Shown: positions 50,013 through 59,201 of the stretch, in pieces
Position numbering within the stretch: position 1 is the first letter of the stretch
How the letters are laid out: each line of letters opens with the position of its first letter
NCBI GenBank assembly: GCA_964371655.1
Contig: CAYJOD010000021.1
Location: forward strand, 1-64,000
From: CAZGSN01 sp964371655
GTDB taxonomy: Bacteria > Desulfobacterota > Binatia > HRBIN30
Direction: 5' to 3'
Length of the DNA stretch: 64,000 bases
Notes under the pieces: model-generated
The model's database searches: none
Told to the model about the DNA's origin: nothing
The model's input: the letters and a program-made list of their open reading frames with translations, nothing else
Made by a program: the position numbers and the translations under genes

Positions 50013-53000
50013 ATGAAGCAGCCTTTCCTCCGTGCACTCTCGGCCACCGCTCGCCGCGCCTCCGGCGCTGCTCGGCGCGGACTGCTGGCGAGCCACCGAC
50101 TCGTCATCCTCGCCGCGCTCTCGTTGTTCATTGGAGCGTTGTCCGGGCACGGGGCTGCGGCGGCGACTCCATGCGACAGCGCCACCCATCCGGGGCAATG
50201 CGGCTGGTTCGACAGCAGCACGCTGCCGCCGTTTGTGCACGACGCAATTGCCAGCAAGGGCGGTACGTTTGGCGCGGGGAACGTCCTGGTCCTGACCTCG
50301 GGAGATCCCAATGATCCCGACAGCGAGATCAGCAACGATGTGGCCGAGGTCGGATGCGGCACCAACCCGGACGGCTGGGAAACTTACGACTGCGTCCTCA
50401 TGAGCTCGTTCGTGCCCCCGCAAGACAGCGTCGTCCTGGCGCTCTCCTCGGAATGGTTCGAGTGGTATCAGACGATCTTTACCGACTGGATGACGATATC
50501 CGGTGCTGGCCTCCCGACCGTCGATGTCTCGATCAACAGCTGGATCAACAATAAGGTCGACATCATTCCCTATGGACCGGCGGAAACCGGAGTGGTGATC
50601 CTCACCAGTCTGGCGTCATCCAAGATGGTGAATTTCCGCGTCGCCGACTCCGGCGATCACATCTACGACACGGCGATCGTCGTCGTACCCGCCACCTGGT
50701 TCACCAACCTCGGCGCAACCAATACCGACGCGACCCTGCTGTGCGGCGACGGGGTGCTCGAGCCTGGCGAAGAATGCGACGATGGCAACACCATTACCGA
50801 CGACGGCTGCTCATCGCTGTGTCTGGGAACCCAACCAGCGGCGGGCGCGCCGAATCCTTCGACGACGTGTGGTAACCTCGTCTACGTGTGGCCCGGCGGC
50901 ACGACCGCGCCGTACACCTGCGGCGGCGATCTCTGCGCCGGCTACCGCTGCGTGGTCGGGAACACCATCAGCCCGGCCTGCTACACGGCCGACCAGTGCG
51001 CCGCCGCCTGCGCCGGCTCGTGCGTCGATGTCCAGACGGCACAGCTCAGCTGCTCAACGATGTGCTCGGTGCAGCCGCCGGCCAACCTCCCGCCGCCGGG
51101 GCTGCCCCAGAGCTGCAATAAGCTCGTGTACTCGTGGCCCGACGGCACCACGATGCCCTACACCTGCAACGATACCTGCCAGGGACAGCGTTGCGTGACC
51201 GGGAGCACAATCAGTCCCGTTTGCCTCGCGCCGGGCGAGTGCGACCTGAACACTTGCCCGACCGGAACCTGCGTGGCTACGCCGGCCGCCGACTGCAACG
51301 CGCTCTGCGCGATGGGCGAAAAGAGTGCCACCTGTACGCTGGCCGAGAAGGATTCAACGCGGGCCGCTGCCAATCAGGAAGGCGCGTGTCTGGGCAACGT
51401 TGAGGCCTGCAGCGGCGGCGGTTTCTGGGAGATCGCCAACGGCTACTACATGCCTGTGCCCGAAAGCTGCAACGGCATCGATGATGACTGCAACGGCATC
51501 GTGGACGATATGTTCGTCACATGCGGCGACCCCGGCCTGTGCCAGAACACAGTGAATACCTGCGATCCGGCCAACCCGGCGGTTCCCGTGCCGTGTGTGA
51601 CTCTGCCGCCGCCGTCGCCGGTCGAGATCTGCAACAACGGCCTCGACGATGACTGTGATGGAGCGGCCGACGATGGCTGCCACTGCGGCGACAATGAATG
51701 CATGCCCGGTGAAACTTTTCTGACATGCCCGGGCGATTGCCCGGCGCCTGCGAACGGCATGCCTTGCGACGACGGCGATCTGTGCACGGCCGGCGATGCG
51801 TATCAGAACGGTGTCTGCGTCCCCGGGGCGCCGGTCACTTGCGACGCGGCTAACGCCTGTGTCATCGGCGGAAGCTGCAATCCGGCCACCGGCTGCTCGG
51901 CCACGAAAGTAAACTGCGACGATCAGGTCGCGTGCACGGCGGACTCCTGCGATCCAGCCGGCGGCTGTATCAACACCCCCGTCGATACTCTCTGTGATGA
52001 CGGCGACGCGTGCACCCTCGACAGCTGCGATCCTGTTTCCGGTTGCGCGTACGCTTCCAATCCGGTCTGCCAGAACCCCGACGTCGACGGCGACGGCTAC
52101 GCGAGCGTCGCCAGCGGCGGCGCCGACTGCAACGACAACAACGCCTCAATCCACCCTGGTGCCGCTGAGCTCTGCAACGGCGCCGACGACAACTGTAACG
52201 GGCAAGTCGATGAGGGCTTCAATGCCGGCGCCGCGTGCCAAAGCGCCGCAAACGCCTGCGGCATCTCCGCTTCCGGAATCCTGGTTTGCGCTGCCGACGG
52301 TCTCAGTGCCGTGTGCGACGCGGTGACCCCTGCGAATCCCGCCGGCTACGGCGACCTATGCAACTCGCAGCCGAACGCTTGCGGCGTGATCGGTGCAGGT
52401 ACGATCAACTGCGGCGGCACGTGCAACGCAGCGATTCCGGCGGCAGTGGATTCCGACGGCGACGGCACGCCAGACTGCTTGGATCTGTGTCCGAACGATC
52501 CTGCCAAAATCGCCGGTGGCCTCTGCGGCTGTGGCGTCGCGGATACCGACAGCGACGGCGACGGTACACCGAACTGTCTCGATCTGTGTCCGAGCGATCC
52601 TGCCAAGATCGCCGGTGGCCTCTGTGGCTGTGGCGTCGCGGATAGTGATAGCGATGCCGACGGTACGCCGGACTGCTTAGATCTATGTCCGAACGATCCT
52701 GCCAAGATCGCCGACGGCCTCTGCGGCTGTGGCGTCGCGGATACGGACAGCGACGGCGACGGTACCCCAGACTGCTCCGATCTGTGTCCGAACGATCCCG
52801 CGAAGATTGCCGCCGACCTCTGTGGTTGCGGCGTCGCGGATACGGATAGCGATGGTGATGGCACAGCGGACTGCTCCGATCTGTGCCCGAGCGACGCAAC
52901 CAAGACGACCTCCGGGGCCTGCGGCTGCGGCGTGCCCGACAGCGACACCAACGGCAATGGTATTGTCGACTGCCAGGAGACGATGCGGGCCGATCTGGCG

Positions 53001-53348
53001 GCAGCGATAGTGCCGTCGCGAACCGCACCCCGCGCCGGAAAGAGGCTCAAGTACGAGCTCCAGGCGCTCAACCTCGGGGCCGACCTAGTGCCCGGCACGA
53101 CTATCCAAGCGACGATTTCGGGCGGTGCATTCAGCGACCTGCGGTTGCCAAGAGGCTGCACGGGGACGGCGGCGGCGATCGTCTGCTCCACCGCAAAAGT
53201 ACGCGCGGGGAGGCACGCGGGTAAGACGATCAGCGTGGTCCCAGAGGCCGGAGTGACGATCTCGGTGATCGCCACGGTATCGAGCCCACTCTATGATCCC
53301 AACCCAGCGAACCAGAGCGCCGAGCTCTTCACGGTGGTGCCGAACTAG
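50013..53348 (+). CDS. Secreted Cys/Asp-rich repeat protein (MopE-like and TSP3)
   Basis: Large extracellular or outer-surface calcium/metal-binding protein, 1111 aa from ATG 50013 with AAGGAGACA upstream. Seen: signal peptide (1-51, LVILAALSLFIGALSGHGAA); a globular region; a DUF4215 block CGDGVLEPGEECDDGN (244-259); Cys-rich pairs around 280-430; three MopE-type sites CNGIDDDCNG (486), CNNGLDDDCDG (540) and CNGADDNCNG (721); five thrombospondin type 3 units DSDGDGTPDCLDLCPNDPAK (813-~975); and a C-terminal DUF11-like beta domain (990-1111). No LPxTG or membrane anchor. MopE relatives bind copper; a metal role is an inference. Confidence 0.9.
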   Translation: MKQPFLRALSATARRASGAARRGLLASHRLVILAALSLFIGALSGHGAAAATPCDSATHPGQCGWFDSSTLPPFVHDAIASKGGTFGAGNVLVLTSGDPNDPDSEISNDVAEVGCGTNPDGWETYDCVLMSSFVPPQDSVVLALSSEWFEWYQTIFTDWMTISGAGLPTVDVSINSWINNKVDIIPYGPAETGVVILTSLASSKMVNFRVADSGDHIYDTAIVVVPATWFTNLGATNTDATLLCGDGVLEPGEECDDGNTITDDGCSSLCLGTQPAAGAPNPSTTCGNLVYVWPGGTTAPYTCGGDLCAGYRCVVGNTISPACYTADQCAAACAGSCVDVQTAQLSCSTMCSVQPPANLPPPGLPQSCNKLVYSWPDGTTMPYTCNDTCQGQRCVTGSTISPVCLAPGECDLNTCPTGTCVATPAADCNALCAMGEKSATCTLAEKDSTRAAANQEGACLGNVEACSGGGFWEIANGYYMPVPESCNGIDDDCNGIVDDMFVTCGDPGLCQNTVNTCDPANPAVPVPCVTLPPPSPVEICNNGLDDDCDGAADDGCHCGDNECMPGETFLTCPGDCPAPANGMPCDDGDLCTAGDAYQNGVCVPGAPVTCDAANACVIGGSCNPATGCSATKVNCDDQVACTADSCDPAGGCINTPVDTLCDDGDACTLDSCDPVSGCAYASNPVCQNPDVDGDGYASVASGGADCNDNNASIHPGAAELCNGADDNCNGQVDEGFNAGAACQSAANACGISASGILVCAADGLSAVCDAVTPANPAGYGDLCNSQPNACGVIGAGTINCGGTCNAAIPAAVDSDGDGTPDCLDLCPNDPAKIAGGLCGCGVADTDSDGDGTPNCLDLCPSDPAKIAGGLCGCGVADSDSDADGTPDCLDLCPNDPAKIADGLCGCGVADTDSDGDGTPDCSDLCPNDPAKIAADLCGCGVADTDSDGDGTADCSDLCPSDATKTTSGACGCGVPDSDTNGNGIVDCQETMRADLAAAIVPSRTAPRAGKRLKYELQALNLGADLVPGTTIQATISGGAFSDLRLPRGCTGTAAAIVCSTAKVRAGRHAGKTISVVPEAGVTISVIATVSSPLYDPNPANQSAELFTVVPN
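52449..52937 (+). repeat. Tandem 99-bp thrombospondin type 3 coding repeats
   Basis: Five units start at 52449, 52542, 52641, 52740 and 52839; the last three spacings are exactly 99 bp (33 aa). Each encodes D-S-D-G-D-G-T-x-D-C ... LCPNDPAK ... GLCGCGVAD. Nucleotide identity is high, including silent positions, so units were recently duplicated or converted. Confidence 0.9.
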
Positions 53349-53485
53349 GTGTCGGGTTGCGGGTGCCGGGTCTTGGGTCATAGCCGTCTGTTGAACCGGA
53401 ATGACGGATTCGATGCGTCCACGACTTCTTCAACCGGCTGGTAGCTTCCTTGCCGACACCTGACACCCGGCACCCGTTACCCGGC
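53349..53485. repeat. GGGTGCCGGGT-word inverted repeat
   Basis: Left arm TGTCGGGTTGCGGGTGCCGG plus GTCTTGGG; right arm GACACCTGACACCCGGCACC plus CGTTACCCGG. Starts at the base after the surface-protein stop; its right arm contains the TAA stop (53477-53479, minus strand) of the convergent gene. Confidence 0.85.
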
Positions 53486-54949
53486 AGCCTTCTTCGCGGC
53501 TTCAATCGCGGCGCGCTCCGGACGCGATCGGTAGAACGGATCGAGCGGGTAGCAGCCGGAGACAAAGCCGTTGCGCGGAGCGGTGGTGCAGTCGCTGAAG
53601 GTGCGACAGAGCTTTCTGCGTTGCAGAGCGCGGCCGCCAAGAACGTCGGCCGGCAGCTCGGGGTACGATAGAACCATGCGCCCAAGACCGACGGCATCGC
53701 ACCAGCCGTCGCGCACGCACGCCTGGGCGACGTGCGGGATGTACTCCTGCAAGTAGGTCCACCCCGACGACACCACGACCATCTCCGGCACCGCGGCCTT
53801 GATGTCGCGCGCCGCCTGCAACAGCCGATGCACCCCAACCAGCGGATCTTCCGGCGGGGCGTAGCCGTCGCTGGGCGGAAACAACGCGGGTCGCTGGATA
53901 TGCGGTACATAATACGGGCTGCCGGCGCTGACGTTGAGCCAGGTGACGCCGAGATCGCGCAGGCGGCGCACCAATTCGATCGGCTCCGCTAGATCAATCT
54001 GCTCCGGTGTCGCGGGATCGATCCCGAAGCCAAAGGTGTAGGGATATGGATACTCGTCGGCACGGCCGGGACCGAGACGGCCTGCGGCGGTCGCACCGTC
54101 CGGATGATGCGGAACGGCATCGAACACCGACAGCCGAACCGCGATCGTGAGGCGCGGTGCCGCGGCGCCGATGGCGCCGACGATCTCGGATAGCAGGTGC
54201 ATGCGCTGCGCTAGGGACGGCCCACCGAACTTGCCGGGCCGTGCCCGCGCCGACAGAAACTCGTGCAGCAGGTAGCCGTGGCAATGCTTCACATCGACGA
54301 AATCGAATCCCTCTTCCTGGGCGAGATAGGCGGCCTGCGCAAAGCAGCGGATGAGACCGTCCACATCCTCGTCCGACAGCAGCGCGCCGTCGTCGTTCAC
54401 GCCGACGCGGCGGTCGAGCAGCGGATGCCGGAAGGCGATGCGTGGCGCCGGCACCGAGGGCTGAGCCTGGGTGGCTACCCGCGCCCAGCGGCCGCTGTGG
54501 GTGAGCTGGAGTCCGACCAAGGGCGGATGGGTCTGGTCCGCTCCCGCGAGCAGGCCGACCCGCAACCCGCCGATGGCCGCCGCCGTCGCCTCGTTGATCA
54601 CGAGCTGATTTGGATTGCCTCTGCCGTCGGCGCGCACGGCGACAGCCTCGCCGCCCCAAATCCAGGCGGCACCGGAGCGACCGAAGTTGTGCCAGCGCCG
54701 CAGCGTCAGCTCGGTCGGATGGCCGTCAAGGGTGCCGTCCCACCCTTCCATCGGCTGGATGACGAAGCGATTGCCGAGCTCGAAGCGTGCGCCCGCCACG
54801 CCCTGCAAGCGCAGCGGCTGCGCCAACGGCGAATCCGCCGCCGCCAGCGCCGCATCGTCACAGGGTAACGCCACGCCGAGCTCTTGTAGTCGCTCCCGCA
54901 GAGCCGCAACGCTGCCGAGCCCGCCGACTCGAGGGTAGATCTCCGTCAT
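53477..54949 (-). CDS. Old yellow enzyme family NADH:flavin oxidoreductase
   Basis: FMN-containing ene-reductase of the OYE family. Seen: 490 aa; VIQPMEGWDGTLDGHPTEL (the usual N-terminal P-M-E substrate loop), LQLTHSGRWA, catalytic VDVKHCHGYLLHEFLSARAR with tandem His, LGVTWLNVSAGSPYY and MVVVSSGWTYLQ. The C-terminus keeps a Cys-rich CRTFSDCTTAPRNGFVSGCYPLDPF, where long dienoyl-CoA reductases bind Fe-S, but there is no FAD/NADH domain after it. So it may carry an Fe-S cluster or just structural Cys. Stop codon lies in a repeat arm. Confidence 0.88.
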   Translation of the reverse strand: MTEIYPRVGGLGSVAALRERLQELGVALPCDDAALAAADSPLAQPLRLQGVAGARFELGNRFVIQPMEGWDGTLDGHPTELTLRRWHNFGRSGAAWIWGGEAVAVRADGRGNPNQLVINEATAAAIGGLRVGLLAGADQTHPPLVGLQLTHSGRWARVATQAQPSVPAPRIAFRHPLLDRRVGVNDDGALLSDEDVDGLIRCFAQAAYLAQEEGFDFVDVKHCHGYLLHEFLSARARPGKFGGPSLAQRMHLLSEIVGAIGAAAPRLTIAVRLSVFDAVPHHPDGATAAGRLGPGRADEYPYPYTFGFGIDPATPEQIDLAEPIELVRRLRDLGVTWLNVSAGSPYYVPHIQRPALFPPSDGYAPPEDPLVGVHRLLQAARDIKAAVPEMVVVSSGWTYLQEYIPHVAQACVRDGWCDAVGLGRMVLSYPELPADVLGGRALQRRKLCRTFSDCTTAPRNGFVSGCYPLDPFYRSRPERAAIEAAKKAAG

Positions 54950-55146
54950 CGAATCAAGTCAAAGCAGCGATCGGCTGCGGTACGCAAGTTGGAAATCCGG
55001 TCATGCGTCGTTGCAGTCCTTGCCGTCCTTGTGGTCCTCTTGGAAACCTCGAACGACCCCGGTCGAGAACCTCGATCGTCAGTTGTCTAACCGCCGAGCG
55101 CCCACCTCGCTAGCTTGAGATTTGCGCCTCCGGTACAGACCAGTGC

Positions 55147-56658
55147 GTGCGCATCAACGATCGAACCCCGATTCTCGTCGGCGCGGGCCAGCTGACGCAG
55201 CGCGACGTCGACTTGGCCGCCGCCAAGGAGCCCGCCGAGCTGATGGTGGAGGCGGCGCGGCGCGCGGCTGTGGACACCGGACTCGCGGCGGCAGCGTTGC
55301 TGCAGCAGCTCGACACCGTCGCCGTCGTCAACATCATTGGGTGGCATTACAGCAATGCCGCGGCGGTTCTTTCCGAGCGCATCGGGGCTTCCCCGACGCG
55401 ACAGATGTACACGACGGTCGGCGGCAACACGCCGCAATGGCTGGTGAACGAAACCGCCGAGCGCATCGCGCGCGGCGAAGTTCGCCTGGCCTTGCTCGCC
55501 GGTGCGGAGGCGATGGCATCGTTCGCGCGCGCGCGCAAAGCGAAGGTGCGCCTGCCTTGGTCTTCCAACGGCGCCGGCAGCCCGACCATCGTTGGCATCG
55601 ACAAGTCGGGGACCAACGACCTCGAAATGGGATACGGTTTGATGCTGCCGGTTGTCGTCTATCCGTTGTTCGAGAACGCCCTGCGCGCCCACTACGGGCA
55701 CAGCATCGACGAGCACCAGCGCCGGCTCGGCGAGCTCTGCAGTGGTCTTACTCGCGTCGCCGCGGGCAATCCGAATGCCTGGTTCCCGCAAGAGCGTTCG
55801 CCGCAGGAGCTGTCCACCGTCACCGCGGACAATCGCTACATCGGCTTCCCGTATCCGAAGTACATGAACGCCATCATCGACGTCGATCAGTCGGCGGCGC
55901 TGTTGATGACCTCGGTCGGAACCGCCCGTCAGCTTGGTATCGATCCGTCGCGCTGGGTCTATCTATGGGGCTGTGGCGACGCCAACGACGTCTGGTACGT
56001 CTCCGAGCGCGTCAACTACCACAGCTCGCCGGCGATCCGCGCCGCCGCCGCGCAGGCCTTGTCGATGGCCGCCGTCGGCATCGATGCGATCGATTACCTC
56101 GATCTGTACAGCTGTTTCCCCTGCGCCGTGCAGATCGGTCGTGACATGCTTGGAATTGCGCCGGACGACCCGCGCCCACTCACCGTCACCGGCGGCCTGC
56201 CGTATCACGGCGGTCCCGGCAACAACTACGTCATGCATTCGATCGCGACGATGATGGACCGGCTGCGCGCCAAGCCCGGTTCGACGGGTTTGGTGAGCGG
56301 CCTCGGTTGGTACCTCACCAAACACTCGATTGGCGTCTATAGCGCCGCGCCGCCATCGCAACCGTGGCGCTACCCCGACGCCGCCAAGCTGCAGGCCGAG
56401 CTCGACGCCATGCCTCATCCGCAAGTCGTCGTCGCAGCGAACGGTCGCGCCAGCATCGAAACCTATACGGTGCTCTACGATCGCGACGGCACACCCATGC
56501 GCAGCATCATCGTCGGCCGCCTCGAAGACGGACACCGATTCTTGGCGGCGACGCCGAGCGCTCGCGAGCTGTTGGAATCGATGACGACACGCGAGGCGAT
56601 CGGCTTGCATGGAACGGTCACGCACGTCGACGGCAACAACCTGTTTCGCGTCGGGTGA
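55147..56658 (+). CDS. Thiolase-fold (SCPx/lipid-transfer-like) protein without catalytic Cys
   Basis: Thiolase superfamily protein related to acetyl-CoA acetyltransferases and Ltp2-type aldolases. Seen: 503 aa; RTPILVGAGQLTQRD start, GGNTPQW (92-98) where thiolases have the nucleophilic Cys, LLAGAEAMASF, DLYSCFPCAVQ, VTGGLPYHGGPGNNYVMHSI (the C-terminal active-site loop) and a C-terminal ~120-aa beta domain (LYDRDGTPMRSIIVGRLEDG) resembling a DUF35-like OB fold. With no Cys it cannot be a normal thiolase; retro-aldol or carrier activity is possible. Start GTG 55147 (no better codon). Divergent from the OYE gene. Confidence 0.82.
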   Translation: MRINDRTPILVGAGQLTQRDVDLAAAKEPAELMVEAARRAAVDTGLAAAALLQQLDTVAVVNIIGWHYSNAAAVLSERIGASPTRQMYTTVGGNTPQWLVNETAERIARGEVRLALLAGAEAMASFARARKAKVRLPWSSNGAGSPTIVGIDKSGTNDLEMGYGLMLPVVVYPLFENALRAHYGHSIDEHQRRLGELCSGLTRVAAGNPNAWFPQERSPQELSTVTADNRYIGFPYPKYMNAIIDVDQSAALLMTSVGTARQLGIDPSRWVYLWGCGDANDVWYVSERVNYHSSPAIRAAAAQALSMAAVGIDAIDYLDLYSCFPCAVQIGRDMLGIAPDDPRPLTVTGGLPYHGGPGNNYVMHSIATMMDRLRAKPGSTGLVSGLGWYLTKHSIGVYSAAPPSQPWRYPDAAKLQAELDAMPHPQVVVAANGRASIETYTVLYDRDGTPMRSIIVGRLEDGHRFLAATPSARELLESMTTREAIGLHGTVTHVDGNNLFRVG

Positions 56659-56664
56659 GCCACC

Positions 56665-56919
56665 CCGGTATCTGGTATCCGGTATCTAGTGTCCTGAGTC
56701 GGAAATTGGTGGAAGAATGCGGCCCCTCCCGAATCCTCCCCGTGGCCGGAATCGGCCACAGGGAGGGGCGAGTACTTTCCACACCCAGCAGAATAGCTCC
56801 CTCCCCCGTGAGCACTTCTGCGAACGGGGGAGGTTAGGTGGGGGCCGCGTTATGCTGCGAACTTCCGACTCAGAACACTAGTATCTGGTCTCGGAAGAGA
56901 ACCAGATACCAGATACCGG
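56665..56919. repeat. Three-layer nested inverted repeat
   Basis: Outer: GGTATCTGGTATCCGGTATC (from 56667) against ACCAGATACCAGATACCGG (to 56919). Middle: 22-bp arms starting CTAGTGTCCTGAGTCGG (56686-56707) against its complement AACTTCCGACTCAGAACACT (56860-56881), two mismatches. Inner: GCGGCCCCTCCCGAATCCTC (56719-) against GGGGGAGGTTAGGTGGGGGC plus CGC (to 56848), a family A-like pair. Fills the 306-bp gap. Confidence 0.88.
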
Positions 56920-56964
56920 CGATGACCTTGTTATTGGAACCCGCCTCGTGAATACTCGCCGCCC

Positions 56965-58062
56965 ATGGCGGTGGAGCGATTCAGGGTCGGGATTGCGCAG
57001 GTCAATCCGCGTTTGGGTGACGTCGAGGCAAATCTCGCTCTCTATGCGGATCGGATCACGGCGGCGCGCGCGGCGGGCGCCGAGTTGGTGGTCTTTCCCG
57101 AGTTGTCGCTCACCGGATACTTCCTCAAGGACATGGTTTCGACCGTGGCGCTGCGGCTGCAGGCGCCGGAGGTGGAGCGGCTCAAAGCCCTGAGCCGCGG
57201 CATCGGCCTGGTCGCCGGGTTCGTCGAAGAAACACCCGACTATCGCTTCTACAACAGCGCCGCCTACTTCGAGGACGGCGAGCTCGTGCACGTGCATCGC
57301 AAGGTGTACCTGCCGACCTATGGCTTGTTCGATGAAGGCCGCTATCTGGCGCGCGGCGATCGCCTGCGCAGCTTCGATTCGAAGTTCGGCCGCCTGTCGC
57401 TGCTGATCTGCGAAGACCTGTGGCATCCGTCGACGGTGTACGTCTCCGCTCTCGACGAAGCCTTGTTGGTGATCTGCCCGTCGAACAGCCCGCTGCGCGG
57501 CATCACCGACGGCAGCACGCAAGACAACAACGCGCGCTATTGGGAGCTTATCAACGCCGCCTATGCGCAGACGTTCTCGATGTTCGTCGTCTACGCCAAC
57601 CGCGTCGGCTTCGAAGACGGTGTCGGTTTCTGGGGCGGCTCCGAGGTCGTGTCGCCGAGCGGACGGCGGTTGGCGAAGGCGGAGTACTACGACGAGGATC
57701 TGATCGTTGCCGACATCAACTTGAAAGACGCGCGCCGGCAGCGGGTGATGTCACCGCTGCTGCGCGACGAGAACCTGGACCTGACGATCCGCGAGCTCGA
57801 ACGCATCCGTGCCGCAAGCGCACCCGACGAGCCTCAAGTCTCGAAAGGCAAGCCGCGGCGCGTAACCGCGCTGGCTTCCCTGCCGCGCCGCAAGACCTTG
57901 CCGTCCGCGGCGCGCGAACGTGCTCCGGGAGGCGCGCACCTCAAACCCGTGCCGCGCGTCATTCGGGCTCGCAAGAAGCGCGTCGGCACGGTGGCGCCGG
58001 CGCGTGAGCGCGGTCACCTGCGCGGTCTGCCGCGTACGACCCGACCGCGGAAGAAGAAGTGA
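56965..58062 (+). CDS. Nitrilase-fold glutaminase half of NAD synthetase
   Basis: Carbon-nitrogen hydrolase that probably supplies ammonia to the NadE gene downstream. Seen: 365 aa; the Glu-Lys-Cys triad in VFPELSLTGY (E46), HRKVYLPTYG (K113) and LICEDLWHP (C149), plus FVVYANRVGFEDGVGFWGGS. About 75 residues of Lys/Arg/Pro-rich tail (from 290) are unlike the family and may bind RNA or the partner. The stop overlaps the nadE start by one base. In most bacteria this domain and the synthetase are fused in one ~540-aa NadE. Confidence 0.88.
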   Translation: MAVERFRVGIAQVNPRLGDVEANLALYADRITAARAAGAELVVFPELSLTGYFLKDMVSTVALRLQAPEVERLKALSRGIGLVAGFVEETPDYRFYNSAAYFEDGELVHVHRKVYLPTYGLFDEGRYLARGDRLRSFDSKFGRLSLLICEDLWHPSTVYVSALDEALLVICPSNSPLRGITDGSTQDNNARYWELINAAYAQTFSMFVVYANRVGFEDGVGFWGGSEVVSPSGRRLAKAEYYDEDLIVADINLKDARRQRVMSPLLRDENLDLTIRELERIRAASAPDEPQVSKGKPRRVTALASLPRRKTLPSAARERAPGGAHLKPVPRVIRARKKRVGTVAPARERGHLRGLPRTTRPRKKK

Positions 58063-58937
58063 TGGCGATCGGCAGCGGTGACTCGCAGCTTGCTCCCGGG
58101 GCACGCACGACCCTACGGCCGGTGATTCCAACCAATCCGGCCTTGGTGCAGCGCATCCTGCTCGCCTTCATCGCCAACGAGGTACGCAAGGTCGGGGTCG
58201 AGCGCGTCGTCGTCGGTCTGTCCGGCGGTGTCGACTCCGCCGTCAGCTGCATGCTCGCTGCCGTGGCCCTCGGACCCGAGAACGTGCTCGCGATCAAGAT
58301 GCCGTACAAGGCATCGAGTCCGGAGAGTCTGCATCATGCCGACCAGGTGATCGCCGCCTCCGGCGTCGAAGCGATGCAGGTCGAGATCACGCCGCAGGTC
58401 GATGCGTACTTCGAACGTTTTCCGGATGCGAGCCGCATGCGCCGCGGCAACAAGATGGCGCGCGAACGCATGACCATCCTCTACGACCAGTCGGCGCGTT
58501 GGAACGCGCTCGTCCTGGGTACGAGCAACAAGACGGAGCTGCTGCTCGGCTACGGCACTCTGCACGGCGACATGGCGTCGGCGCTCAATCCGATCGGCGA
58601 TCTCTACAAGACGCAGGTGTGGGCACTGGCGGCGGCCATCGGCGTTCCCGAAGCGATCGTGTGCAAGCAGCCGTCCGCAGACCTATGGAGCGGACAAACC
58701 GACGAGGCCGAGCTCGGCTTCAGCTACCGCGAAGTCGACGAGCTCCTCTACATGATGGTGGACCTGCGCTACTCGCGCGCCGAGGTGCTGGAAGCCGGTT
58801 TCCCGGAGCCCTTCGTGCGCCGCGTCGGCGACATGGTGCGCAGCTCGCAGTTCAAGCGCCGCCTGCCGATCATCGCCAAGATTTCGAATCGCACCATCGA
58901 CCGCGATTTCCGTTATGCGCGGGATTGGGGGAAGTAG
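58062..58937 (+). CDS. nadE: NAD+ synthase (ammonia-utilising domain)
   Basis: Adenylates deamido-NAD and amidates it to NAD+. Seen: 291 aa from ATG 58062; P-loop VVGLSGGVDSAVS (about 50-62), LVLGTSNKTELLLGYGTLHG (about 148-167), DMASALNPIGDLYKTQVWAL, and LWSGQTDEAELGFSY. Same size as stand-alone NH3-type NadE. One-base overlap with the amidase gene shows that they form one glutamine-dependent enzyme in two subunits. Confidence 0.94.
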   Translation: MAIGSGDSQLAPGARTTLRPVIPTNPALVQRILLAFIANEVRKVGVERVVVGLSGGVDSAVSCMLAAVALGPENVLAIKMPYKASSPESLHHADQVIAASGVEAMQVEITPQVDAYFERFPDASRMRRGNKMARERMTILYDQSARWNALVLGTSNKTELLLGYGTLHGDMASALNPIGDLYKTQVWALAAAIGVPEAIVCKQPSADLWSGQTDEAELGFSYREVDELLYMMVDLRYSRAEVLEAGFPEPFVRRVGDMVRSSQFKRRLPIIAKISNRTIDRDFRYARDWGK

Positions 58938-59024
58938 CGGTGCGCCGTCCTGAGTGCGGAGTCGTGAAATGACGAGCGCGGGGTGCAGTGGCGCTTCGCG
59001 TATGCCACCGGGGAAATTCTCGCT

Positions 59025-59106
59025 CCGGCCTCAGACCTCAGACCTCGGGCGGCGGACCAGCATCCGGAATCTCTTCCTGAGGCCTGAGGTCCGAGGTCTG
59101 AGGCCC
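59025..59106. repeat. Family E (CCTCAGACCTCAG words) inverted repeat
   Basis: Left arm CGGCCTCAGACCTCAGACCT plus CGGG; right arm CCTGAGGCCTGAGGTCCGAG plus GTCTGAGGCCC, ~25 bp apart. The same words make up the inner layer at 27177-27245. Lies between nadE and the MscS gene. Confidence 0.88.
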
Positions 59107-59201
59107 TTTTCGACGCGGGTGGTCACGTTCCGTCATGGAGCTCTACTCACCACCTCCGAGCTTCCGATCCTGCCGCACAGTCGGAGCTCCGGACTGATCC
59201 G

